DNA of 64,000 nucleotides, taken from contig CADAIP010000003.1 in NCBI GenBank assembly GCA_902787975.1, positions 62,001 to 126,000 of the forward strand. The letters run 5' to 3'. The notes beneath the pieces were generated by a model. It was given only the letters and a program-made list of their open reading frames with translations. It had not been told where the DNA came from and did not search any database. Below are positions 23,078-31,305 of this stretch, piece after piece (the stretch's first letter is position 1; each line of letters starts with the position of its first letter). The position numbers and the translations under genes were made by a program. Origin of the DNA: Oscillospiraceae bacterium. Its GTDB lineage: Bacteria; Bacillota; Clostridia; Saccharofermentanales; Saccharofermentanaceae.

Positions 23078-25612
23078 ATGAAGAAGTTCTTGATAGTTAT
23101 AGTCAACATTGCCATTATGGCAACAATATTGACCTTCGTTGTACTATACGCAGGATACGAGAGCAGGGATTCTTACCGCAGGCAGATAGAGAACTTCGAG
23201 AATACTACAGTCACCATGGAACACGTGACTGAGAATTATCTTGAAGGTGAGCAGAGGATCTGCGATGTCTGGGCGCAATATATCAACAACAGTAACATGA
23301 CGATGGAAGAGGCGGCTGAATATATCCGTTCCTCCCATGTTCTCGAAAACACATCTGCCCATATTATTTCTACGGATACTCTTACAGGTCTTTCCACGCG
23401 TCCGGGAATCGGTACGACCGATGAATATGAGGTGTCTTATCAGAGGCTTGATCTCCTGAAGAATACTGACTGGATAGATGAGATCGGCAAGTCGATTAAC
23501 ATAACACGTGCCTATACCAACCCGATGAATGGCGAGCAGTCACTGGCCTTCTGCAACATGGTAACGCTGCGTAATCCTGACAGTGATGCTGCAGAGACGG
23601 CAGTCCTTTTGCGCGTAATCCCGATTTCGGATCTGGAACAGAAATGGGTATTCCCTCAGACAGAGCTCGTAAATGCAGAGCTTTCAATGATCGATGCAGG
23701 CGGCGATTATATCCTTAAAGGTCATAACTATAAGAATTCCAGCTTTTTCGAATTTTACAAATCCTATAACCAGACGGATCCGGAGTCTTCGAAGGAACTC
23801 TTTGATAAGATCACTTCCTCTACGGGTTCCGTGTCTATGATCAACTCTCACGGTCAGGAGTGCATCCTTGCATATACACCGATCTCTGCTACATCAGGCT
23901 GGACGATGTTGGGACTTGTTCCTGCTGATGATCTCAAAGTCGATACGGAAAACCATGTGTTGTTTATAGTCGTATCTGTAGGACTTCTTATCCTGTTCCT
24001 CAGTGACCTTTTCTATATGCGATACATAAATAAGAGACTTCAGATTGCGGCAAGGAAGGCTGAGTCCGCCAATAAAGCCAAGACTGATTTCCTTTCCACA
24101 ATGTCACACGACATACGTACTCCGATGAATGCCATCATAGGTCTTACCACCCTGGCCGAGAAAAATCCGGGTGACGTGGAGTCAACAAAGGAGAGCCTCC
24201 GCAAGATCAGTCTTGCAAGCAATCATCTGCTGACACTGATCAACGATATTCTTGATATCTCAAAGGTCGAGAGCGGAAAACTGAAGCTGAGTCCTTTGAC
24301 GTTTTCCATTGTTGAGACGGTCGAGAATCTTGTTAATATTTCTCAGCCGATGATCAAGGAGAAGAATATCGAATTCTGTTTCCATATCAATCAGTTCGAG
24401 AAGGAGTACCTCTATACAGATCAGCTCCGTCTCAATCAGATTTTTATCAATATCCTTTCCAATGCCATCAAATACACTGAACCCGGAGGACGTGTCAGTG
24501 TTGAGCTGCGCGAGGAACACAGTGATGTAACAGGCTGTATAAAGCTTATCTATGTTGTATCGGATACCGGTATAGGAATGAGTCCTGAATTCATGGAGAA
24601 CATGTATAAGCCGTTCTCACGTCAGGTGGACAGCCGTGTAAACAGTATTCAGGGTACAGGTCTCGGACTTGCCATTACAAAGCAGATGGTCGACCTGATC
24701 GGAGGTGCGATTGATTGTCAGAGCGAGCAGGGGAAGGGAACGACCTTTACTGTTACTCTTGATATTCCTGTTGCCGACAGGCAGCGCGAAGACATGAAGC
24801 TTGAACCGATAGATGTTCTTATCGTTGATGACGATGAGACGATGCTTCAGACTGCGACAGATACGCTTACTTCTCTCGGCGCTAATGTTGAACAGGCAAA
24901 TAACGGACTTGAAGCTCTCGGAATGATAGAGCACAGACACCTTTCAGGCCGTGATTACACTGTCATAATCATCGACTGGAAGATGCCTGACATAGACGGA
25001 CTTGAGACAATAAAGCGGATCCGTTCTGAGATAGATTCGCAGATCCCGATCTTACTGATCTCGGCATATGACTGGTCGGATATCGAGGATAAGGCAAGAT
25101 CTGCAGGAGCAAACGGCTTTGTCAGCAAACCGCTTTTCCGCTCGACGCTCTATGACAAGATCAATGGCCTTATCGGCAAAGAATCCGGTTCTGTTGAGCC
25201 TGAGGATGATTATTCGGATCTTAACGGTATCAATATTCTTGTGGCCGAGGATAATGACATTAACTGGGAGATCATATCTGCAATGCTCGCAATGTTTGGA
25301 ATAACAACTGAACGTGCGGAAAACGGACGTGTCTGTGTGGATATGTTGAGCAAGGCTGAAGAAGGCAGCTATGAACTGATCTTCATGGATGTTCAGATGC
25401 CTGAAATGAACGGACTTGATGCTACAAGGACGATACGTAAACTTGAGAATCCGTGGGCAGCATCGATCCCGATCGTTGCCATGACGGCGGATGCATTCTC
25501 GGAGAACATCATGGAATGTCTTGATGCGGGAATGAACGGACATATTGCAAAGCCGGTGGATATCAAACTGGTTATCAAAGAAATCAGGAGAATCAGGGAA
25601 GGAAAGGTATGA
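23078..25612 (+). CDS. Hybrid sensor histidine kinase with two receiver domains
   Basis: 844-residue membrane kinase. The order is: TM1 (about residues 3-25), an extracytoplasmic dCache-like sensor (about 30-285), TM2 (about 290-312), HisKA with H344 in STMSHDIRTPMNA, HATPase (NILSNAIKYT, DTGIGM, GTGLGLAI), receiver 1 (LIVDDDET, IIIDWKMPDIDG, SKPLF) and receiver 2 (ILVAEDNDIN, IFMDVQMPEMNG, AKPVD). There is no HPt domain and no DNA-binding output, so phosphate or output must pass to another protein. GTG 23048 is an alternative start, but ATG 23078 fits the promoter. Its stop overlaps the start of a solute-binding lipoprotein (ATGA type), suggesting that the two work together in ligand sensing. 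Confidence 0.92.
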   Translation: MKKFLIVIVNIAIMATILTFVVLYAGYESRDSYRRQIENFENTTVTMEHVTENYLEGEQRICDVWAQYINNSNMTMEEAAEYIRSSHVLENTSAHIISTDTLTGLSTRPGIGTTDEYEVSYQRLDLLKNTDWIDEIGKSINITRAYTNPMNGEQSLAFCNMVTLRNPDSDAAETAVLLRVIPISDLEQKWVFPQTELVNAELSMIDAGGDYILKGHNYKNSSFFEFYKSYNQTDPESSKELFDKITSSTGSVSMINSHGQECILAYTPISATSGWTMLGLVPADDLKVDTENHVLFIVVSVGLLILFLSDLFYMRYINKRLQIAARKAESANKAKTDFLSTMSHDIRTPMNAIIGLTTLAEKNPGDVESTKESLRKISLASNHLLTLINDILDISKVESGKLKLSPLTFSIVETVENLVNISQPMIKEKNIEFCFHINQFEKEYLYTDQLRLNQIFINILSNAIKYTEPGGRVSVELREEHSDVTGCIKLIYVVSDTGIGMSPEFMENMYKPFSRQVDSRVNSIQGTGLGLAITKQMVDLIGGAIDCQSEQGKGTTFTVTLDIPVADRQREDMKLEPIDVLIVDDDETMLQTATDTLTSLGANVEQANNGLEALGMIEHRHLSGRDYTVIIIDWKMPDIDGLETIKRIRSEIDSQIPILLISAYDWSDIEDKARSAGANGFVSKPLFRSTLYDKINGLIGKESGSVEPEDDYSDLNGINILVAEDNDINWEIISAMLAMFGITTERAENGRVCVDMLSKAEEGSYELIFMDVQMPEMNGLDATRTIRKLENPWAASIPIVAMTADAFSENIMECLDAGMNGHIAKPVDIKLVIKEIRRIREGKV

Positions 25613-26904
25613 ATATGAAAAAAGCTATTAGTTTACTTTTAACGGCAACAATGGGTCTTGGAATGGTTGCATGCACGGCTCCGAAAGCTGATGTCGATAA
25701 GGGCTTCAGTCCTGCGCTGGATAAGTCGACCAGCTGTCATATTACCATTGCCGGAGGCTACGATAACTTCGAAGCTCTGGAAACTGAATTTGACCGGTTT
25801 AACGAGTACTATCCGAATGTGGAACTCGTGTTTACGAAGGTTGATGATTATAACAACATGATCGGCACCGTCCTTAACGGAAATGATGCTCCTGACATCT
25901 ATGTCAATTATTCATGGATGTATGGCAGGGAACAGTATTCATCCTGTATCGAGCATGCAGAGAATCTGGCAGATCCCGCGCTCAACCTTAATCTTGACTG
26001 CATCCGCGGCAATATCATGTTGAATACAGATGACGGCACTCTTCCGATGGTGCCTGTTTTCGCAAATACATATGGCATGCTCGTGAACAAAAAGCTGTTC
26101 GAAAAGGAGGGCTTGAACGTTCCGACGACATATAAGGAACTTGTTGATGTCTGCAATGCTTTCCGTGAAAAGGGCTATGCAAATCCCATGATGGGTTTCT
26201 CGCAGAAGGAGACAACCTCACTTTTCTCATTGACGATCTATCCGTATTTTTGCGGAACAGTTGCGGGTGATGCAGAGGCTGTTAAAAAGCTTAATTCTCT
26301 TGATCCTTCGGCAGGTGAATACTTAAGACCTTCACTTGAGAAAGTAACGCAGTTTATGAATGACGGATGTGTCGATCTTGACAGCTGCGAACAGATCGAG
26401 AACAACTATGATGCCGTTATCCTCCGTTTCTTTGAAGGTGACATTCCGATGATGACGTGCTCCGGAGATACTGTCTCAGGTACAAAGAAACGTGAGAGCC
26501 GTTCCGAAGCGTTTATTGCCAATCCATTTGATTATGCCTTTGTACCGATCCCTGTGTCAGACGATGGAGCATATTTCCTTGACATGCCTAATCTCCAGTT
26601 CTCGGTCAACAAGGACAGTGCAAATCTCGATATGGCCAATGAGTTCATGCGTTTTCTTATAACTTCACGTGAGCTGAATCAGATGGCAATGAACAAGGGC
26701 CTCATGTCACCGACAAAGGATCTTTCGTTCAATAACATGTATGCTGCATTCGGAAAAATTCCTGAATCACGAATCCTGTCACCCGAAGTGATCGGACTGA
26801 CGGATGATGCGGTTATTCAGATGAGACAGGCTGTTTACCTTGTCGGAAAAGGTGAGATGACTATAGATGAAGCAGTTGCCGCCTATGGTACCTTTACGCA
26901 GTAA
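25609..26904 (+). CDS. Extracellular solute-binding lipoprotein (family 1)
   Basis: 431-residue lipoprotein: the signal peptide MNMKKAISLLLTATMGLGMV ends in the lipobox VACT, with cysteine near residue 22. The mature part has the family 1 sugar-binding fold, including HITIAGGYDNFEALETEFDRF, a hinge region APDIYVNYSW and a C-terminal lobe. It overlaps the hybrid kinase stop by four bases, so the two are made together. No permease or ATPase gene is adjacent, so it may deliver ligand to the kinase sensor domain rather than, or as well as, to a transporter. Confidence 0.9.
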   Translation: MNMKKAISLLLTATMGLGMVACTAPKADVDKGFSPALDKSTSCHITIAGGYDNFEALETEFDRFNEYYPNVELVFTKVDDYNNMIGTVLNGNDAPDIYVNYSWMYGREQYSSCIEHAENLADPALNLNLDCIRGNIMLNTDDGTLPMVPVFANTYGMLVNKKLFEKEGLNVPTTYKELVDVCNAFREKGYANPMMGFSQKETTSLFSLTIYPYFCGTVAGDAEAVKKLNSLDPSAGEYLRPSLEKVTQFMNDGCVDLDSCEQIENNYDAVILRFFEGDIPMMTCSGDTVSGTKKRESRSEAFIANPFDYAFVPIPVSDDGAYFLDMPNLQFSVNKDSANLDMANEFMRFLITSRELNQMAMNKGLMSPTKDLSFNNMYAAFGKIPESRILSPEVIGLTDDAVIQMRQAVYLVGKGEMTIDEAVAAYGTFTQ

Positions 26905-26952
26905 CGGCATACTTTACCGGTTCCAAACTTTCAAGATCAAGGACGGACAGTT

Positions 26953-27732
26953 ATGAATTTTTTTGTTGAAGGCATACAGGGCAGTGGAAAGAGCACGTTA
27001 ACCGGAAGGCTATCTGAGAAATATCCTGACCATAAAGTTTATGAGGAGGGGGATTATTCTCCTGTTGAGCTTGCCTGGTGCACATACATGAATAAGGAAG
27101 ATTATCTGAACATACTGGATAAGTATTCTTCCATGCGCGAAAAGATAGAAGAGAAAGCTCATACAGAAGAAGATCACATGATCGTCTGCTATACAAAGGT
27201 TAAGACTGATAAACATGAGTTTTATCAGGACATGGAAAAGTATGAGATATATAACAACAGGGTATCTTTCGGGCAGTTTAAAGAGATTGTTTTGGACCGT
27301 TTTGAAAAATGGGATGGAGAGCCGCTGATCGCTGAATGCTCATTGTTTCAAAACACTGTTGAGGATCTTATTCTCTTCCGCGATATGAGTGATGAAGCGA
27401 TTATGGATTTCTATCGTGAGATAAAGAAAGTGCTTGAAGATAAGCAGGTTCATATAGCATACATTAAGACCGAACCTGAAGGTATCAGAAAGAATCTTGA
27501 GAATGCAAGGAAAGAACGTGTTGATGACAAAGGTAATGAAGTATGGTTTTCCATGCTTTGTAATTACTTCGATAATTGTCCGCACGCAGTCAGATGCGGT
27601 CTTGAAGGTGAAGACGGTCTCGTAAGACACTGGATCCACAGACAGGAACTCGAACTTCGGATCTGTGAGGAATTGTTCCCTGGACAGTATTCTGTTTTCA
27701 GTTCGAAAAAATATGGTGAGATAACAATATAA
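26953..27732 (+). CDS. P-loop kinase-like protein of unknown substrate
   Basis: 259-residue soluble protein with a clean Walker A at the N-terminus (GIQGSGKS, residues 7-14) and a nucleoside/shikimate-kinase-like layout. EPLIAECSLFQ could be the second acidic strand, and the lid region may be ENARKERVDDKG. The hypothetical family is common in Clostridia, often annotated as AAA or thymidylate-kinase-like, with no fixed function. It starts 48 bases after the lipoprotein stop with AAGGACGG upstream and converges on the dus gene with a 9-base gap. I do not assign a substrate. Confidence 0.7.
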   Translation: MNFFVEGIQGSGKSTLTGRLSEKYPDHKVYEEGDYSPVELAWCTYMNKEDYLNILDKYSSMREKIEEKAHTEEDHMIVCYTKVKTDKHEFYQDMEKYEIYNNRVSFGQFKEIVLDRFEKWDGEPLIAECSLFQNTVEDLILFRDMSDEAIMDFYREIKKVLEDKQVHIAYIKTEPEGIRKNLENARKERVDDKGNEVWFSMLCNYFDNCPHAVRCGLEGEDGLVRHWIHRQELELRICEELFPGQYSVFSSKKYGEITI

Positions 27733-27741
27733 TTTCTGTAA

Positions 27742-28680
27742 TTACCGATCAAGAATGCGGTATACGGCATCCTCATATTCTGAATACTTCTTTGCTTTCA
27801 GAAGTTTCTTGATGTCGCGTTCGCTGCCTTCGAACTGCAATTGCCAATAAGACCACAATTCTCTCATCTTGTAGATGACATTGATATCAGGTGACATGAT
27901 CTTCTGATATTCGTGATAAAGGGTATCGTGGAACTTTTTGAACTTGGCAATGTCAGTTTCTTGTGTAGTGCCTTTAAGCTTTCCTGCAAGAGACGGATCT
28001 GCGATAAGACCTCTGCCTAACATCACGGGATCAAGATCTGTGCCGAATGTACACTTCATCTCATCGTAATCACTGACAGAATAGATGTTGCCGTTATACA
28101 CAAGAGGGCATTTTGAATGTCCCAAGGCGTATGCGAAATATTCTTTGCGCGGTTCGCCCTTATAAAAGTCGGATCTTATCCTCGGGTGTACGATCAGTTC
28201 GTAAACAGGGTATTGGTTGAAGATGTCTATGAGATCATAGAACTCATCCGGATTAAAGTAGCCGAGCCTTGTCTTTATCGATATCTTCATTCCGTCAGAT
28301 TCAGAATAAGAGTAGATGTCATCTAAGAATCTTTGAAGTTCAAGAGTATTTGGCAGGAATCCGGCGCCCTTGCCCTTTGCACATACGGTTCCTGAAGGGC
28401 ATCCGAGATTAAGGTTTACTTCCGTGTAACCCATAGTCTTAAGCTCCTGCGCGCCTTCAATAAAGTGATTTGATCTGCAGGTTAGAAGCTGGGGGACAAG
28501 ACATATGCCGGTATTGTGATCCGGGATCAGATCTTTTCGCTCACGTGGAGTGATGGGACACTTTTCGGATGGGGAGATAAAGGGCGCAAAATATTTATCT
28601 ATATTGCCGTAGAGCCCGTTGTAAGTATTGCGGAAAATGTAATTTGTAATGCCTTCAAGCGGTGCAAAATAGATCTTCAT
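27742..28680 (-). CDS. tRNA-dihydrouridine synthase
   Basis: FMN-dependent TIM-barrel enzyme that reduces uridine in tRNA D-loops or elsewhere. The FMN/substrate motif MKIYFAPLEGITNY opens the protein; the catalytic cysteine is C94 in NLNLGCPSGTV, followed by GAGFL; KTRLGY and a late GRGLIADPSL provide phosphate binding. The 312-residue length and composition suggest a DusB/DusC-like member, though the exact subfamily and target position cannot be set. It is a single gene on the minus strand, convergent with the P-loop gene. Confidence 0.9.
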   Translation of the reverse strand: MKIYFAPLEGITNYIFRNTYNGLYGNIDKYFAPFISPSEKCPITPRERKDLIPDHNTGICLVPQLLTCRSNHFIEGAQELKTMGYTEVNLNLGCPSGTVCAKGKGAGFLPNTLELQRFLDDIYSYSESDGMKISIKTRLGYFNPDEFYDLIDIFNQYPVYELIVHPRIRSDFYKGEPRKEYFAYALGHSKCPLVYNGNIYSVSDYDEMKCTFGTDLDPVMLGRGLIADPSLAGKLKGTTQETDIAKFKKFHDTLYHEYQKIMSPDINVIYKMRELWSYWQLQFEGSERDIKKLLKAKKYSEYEDAVYRILDR

Positions 28681-28814
28681 TTGATTATGGATTCCCTTCG
28701 CGATTAACCTTTTGATATACTCTTTAAGTTATTGCAACAAATATACTATTTCAATTGTATTTAGTACAGAAGCTATATTAGGGGTATTCTGTCTATACAT
28801 AAGGGGGCAATTAC

Positions 28815-29594
28815 ATGAGCGGCAAGAAAATTGCGGAAGTATCATTGGTAGTATTCTTTCTTTGCGCTGTGCTGGCGGTATTTGTAGTGTACTATATGCA
28901 TTCTGATGCAGCGCGCGCAGAAGAGATCGGAGCATATCTGAACTACAAGTACGGAGTTACAGTCGATGAAAATGAGGGCGTTAACATTGAAGGTAATGAA
29001 TTCTCGCTTGTTACTTCGGATAACGTTTTTGTGTGTGGTACATGCGATTATTTCGGTGACGTGCTCACAGAATCTTATGTGAATTACTACTACGCTGATG
29101 AATGCGTTGGGCATATAAACGAGACGATCGGCGATTGTTTTTCTGACTGCGTGATCGTTTATGACGGTTTACAGCTCTCCGAATTGGGATCTTTACCGGT
29201 TGATACCGGTTCGATTGATTCTTATGACGGATATGTTGCAGCAACTAAGACTGCATGGGAGAATGCCCAGGAGCACAAATATTACTATAAGATCAGCATC
29301 AGGGTATATGTCAGGGAGTCTGATCACCAGACACCTGACCAGCTTGAAGATGTAAACAACGCGATCGCAAGATTGCAGGAAAATGGAGAGTATTTCGACG
29401 TTTTCTTCTTTACAGTTCCTGATGATCTGTTTGATCTCTATAAAGAAAAAGGTGTCTATGTCTATTTCAAAGGCGGAATAATGAAGGAATTGGAAGAAGG
29501 TCAGGATCAGGCTACATGCATTGAACTGGAACATCTGGTTACTGATCTGAATGGAAGCGTGGGTCAATATACACAGTGGGATCGCAATTCGTAA
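28815..29594 (+). CDS. Membrane-anchored hypothetical protein
   Basis: 259 residues: a short basic N-terminus, one membrane helix (about residues 8-27, VSLVVFFLCAVLAVFVVYY) and an extracytoplasmic acidic domain without cysteine pairs or known motif. AGGGGG precedes the ATG. It is followed by another exported protein of unknown function, but 128 bases separate them and I see no shared regulation. No family recognised. Confidence 0.7.
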   Translation: MSGKKIAEVSLVVFFLCAVLAVFVVYYMHSDAARAEEIGAYLNYKYGVTVDENEGVNIEGNEFSLVTSDNVFVCGTCDYFGDVLTESYVNYYYADECVGHINETIGDCFSDCVIVYDGLQLSELGSLPVDTGSIDSYDGYVAATKTAWENAQEHKYYYKISIRVYVRESDHQTPDQLEDVNNAIARLQENGEYFDVFFFTVPDDLFDLYKEKGVYVYFKGGIMKELEEGQDQATCIELEHLVTDLNGSVGQYTQWDRNS

Positions 29595-29722
29595 TAACTC
29601 CTTTAGTAAATCCGGTGAAAACAGGCCGTTTAAATCTGACATTTAATTGATGCTGATTTGATGTTTTATACTCATACAATTTAGACAATACGCTTTATGG
29701 GGAACATCAGGAGAAGCATTAA

Positions 29723-30442
29723 ATGAAAAGATTAAAGATAATATCAGCAGCGCTCTGCATCTTAATTCCGTTAGCCGGCTGCTCTGTTAATAACAAGGCT
29801 CCTGCCGGTGAAGGTGCTGCTCCGGATACTTCTGGTACTTATGAAGAAGCTTCAACTCACCAGGTAACTGTGGAAGATCTTACGAGAAACGTTATATCGA
29901 GTGGTGAGATTGATTATATAAGTTCGTGTCCCAAGCTTATCGTTGACGGTGTTGAAGCTACGGAGATAAATACTGCTATCAGCGAACATATACAGGAAGA
30001 GTATCCTCTTACATTAAACGGAGAATATGTTGACGGCTATGAGACCATATACAAATGGGGTGTAAAGAATAACACTGTATCAATCGTTGTTTATGCGACC
30101 TATGTCAGCGAAGATTATTACACCGTTGAGGTATACAATTACGATCTTGATACTCTGAGTCCTTTGGAAGATACAGAGGTTGCAAAGCGTCTTGGCATGA
30201 CTGATGAAGAGTTCTTCGATAAGACGGCTGAGATTTTTACTGAGCGCTATGGTGATGTGCGCGATATTGATGTTGTGAAGAGCATCGAACAGATCGATTA
30301 CTACAATATCACCCCTTACATTACGCCTGAAGGTAATCCCGGAGTTGCTGCATATATCTATTATGCTCAAGATTCCCAGTTCTGCGGAATGGAGAGCATG
30401 AGGTGCTTTGACCTCACAAAAGATTATTCTGACAGTCAATAA
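29723..30442 (+). CDS. Putative lipoprotein, DUF3298/PdaC-like layout
   Basis: 239-residue lipoprotein: signal peptide with lipobox LAGC (cysteine near residue 20), a short Ser/Pro/Ala linker, then a compact domain with EINTAISEHIQEEY and repeated beta strands (VSIVVYATYVSEDYYTVEVYNYDL). The strand-helix order and the substitution of two-fold repeated YDL/TVSIVV blocks recall DUF4163/DUF3298 regions found in PdaC-type wall deacetylases, but no catalytic domain is attached. AGGAG lies upstream of ATG. Function unknown; the family link is weak. Confidence 0.6.
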   Translation: MKRLKIISAALCILIPLAGCSVNNKAPAGEGAAPDTSGTYEEASTHQVTVEDLTRNVISSGEIDYISSCPKLIVDGVEATEINTAISEHIQEEYPLTLNGEYVDGYETIYKWGVKNNTVSIVVYATYVSEDYYTVEVYNYDLDTLSPLEDTEVAKRLGMTDEEFFDKTAEIFTERYGDVRDIDVVKSIEQIDYYNITPYITPEGNPGVAAYIYYAQDSQFCGMESMRCFDLTKDYSDSQ

Positions 30443-30472
30443 TTTCCTTATTGGAATTCCTGTGAAAAATCT

Positions 30473-30510
30473 GCCGGCCCGTCTTAACTGTTTTGTTAAG
30501 GCGGGCTGGT
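30473..30510 (+). terminator. Long hairpin after the lipoprotein gene
   Basis: The stem GCCCGTCTTAAC / GTTAAGGCGGGC, with one T-G wobble, is extended outward by G-T and C-G pairs, giving about 16 bp around a TGTTTT loop. There is little T-tract, so it may be an RNA-stabilising structure in tandem with the terminator at 30539. Confidence 0.5.
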
Positions 30511-30538
30511 AGTTTATGGGGTACTATGACTCAACAAT

Positions 30539-30577
30539 AAAGGGTCGGAAACAAAGTTCCCGGCCCTTTATCTTTTT
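30539..30577. terminator. Intrinsic terminator between convergent genes
   Basis: AAAGGGTCGG (30539-30548) pairs with CCGGCCCTTT (30560-30569; one T-G), followed by ATCTTTTT. It ends the lipoprotein transcript; the A-rich left flank can also end the HEAT-repeat gene transcript on the other strand. Confidence 0.75.
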
Positions 30578-30594
30578 GGGGTGTTTATGTAGTC

Positions 30595-30936
30595 TTATGC
30601 GACTTTATCTCTTAATGATTCGAATGCCTTCATGGCTACCTGCTTTACGTTTGGATCAGTCTCAGTAAAAGCGAGCTTTTTGATGTACTCTTCGCAATGC
30701 TTTGCCCTGATGGCTGCTGCTGATTCACATGCTGTTGCTCTTACCATTGCGGACTTATCTCTGAGAAGCGGGATTAAAGCCATTCCGGATTCATAACTGG
30801 GGATCATGCCAAGTGCGATAGCTACAGTTACTCTGATGTCTTCGCTCTGATGATTCACATACTTGGTGATTGAATCAAGTTTTTGCTTTGAACCTGCCTT
30901 CAAAATCTTTTCTTTTAAAATGTCAGTAAGTGCCAT
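30595..30936 (-). CDS. HEAT-repeat protein
   Basis: 113-residue all-helical protein with at least two HEAT-like repeats (DIRVTVAIALGMIPSYESG and MVRATACESAAAIRAKHCEE). Such short repeat proteins act as binding scaffolds, for example on phycobilin lyases or kinases elsewhere, but no partner is indicated here. It is a lone minus-strand gene with AAAGGGGGAT ahead of the ATG. The assignment is structural only. Confidence 0.75.
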   Translation of the reverse strand: MALTDILKEKILKAGSKQKLDSITKYVNHQSEDIRVTVAIALGMIPSYESGMALIPLLRDKSAMVRATACESAAAIRAKHCEEYIKKLAFTETDPNVKQVAMKAFESLRDKVA

Positions 30937-31305
30937 AGTAAGATCCCCCTTTCTGTTTATTTCTAAGTCTATTATAGATTTGAGATTGCGAAGGGATAAT
31001 CAACGCATTATTAAATGTCTGTGAACACTTTGCCTAAAGGTTAAAGCGTTTTGATAAAGCTCTTTGTTTTCGGGCTTTTTGCTGAAAAAAGCGGACTTAT
31101 ATTTGTATCAGTTCACAAGACGTTTTCGCTAAATGTTTGAATGAAGTTCACAGGAATTAAACATACTCATTGAATCTGTTTTGTATAATGCAAATATCAG
31201 AATTTATAGTTAAATCAGATAAATATATTTTGATATAATTTGAATTGAAAGTGACACGGCCGGATAAGAACGGTTTGATGATTGAACCTGTTGGGAGATC
31301 CTTAA
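30937..31305. other. Gene-free region before the sensor-GGDEF gene
   Basis: 369 AT-rich bases between divergent genes. Contents: an AAAGCTC/GGGCTTT hairpin with TT tail near 31055-31080, two GTTCACA words 35 bases apart (31111 and 31146), a TATAAT near 31183, and the extended -10-like TTTTGATATAATT at 31228-31240. I see no gene or RNA family. Confidence 0.5.
31228..31240 (+). promoter_or_regulatory. Candidate promoter of the sensor-GGDEF gene
   Basis: TTTTGATATAATT contains TATAAT (31234-31239). The same 13 bases occur at 41034-41046 ahead of the GGDEF-EAL gene, suggesting shared control; the -35 region is not recognisable in either. Confidence 0.4.

Noticed and set aside
24617..25543. Long minus-strand frames over the hybrid kinase
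   Set aside because: Shadow frames rich in Ile, Arg and Cys, without ribosome sites.
31111..31152. Two GTTCACA words as an operator pair
   Set aside because: Seven bases, 35 apart, not palindromic; expected by chance in AT-rich spacers.
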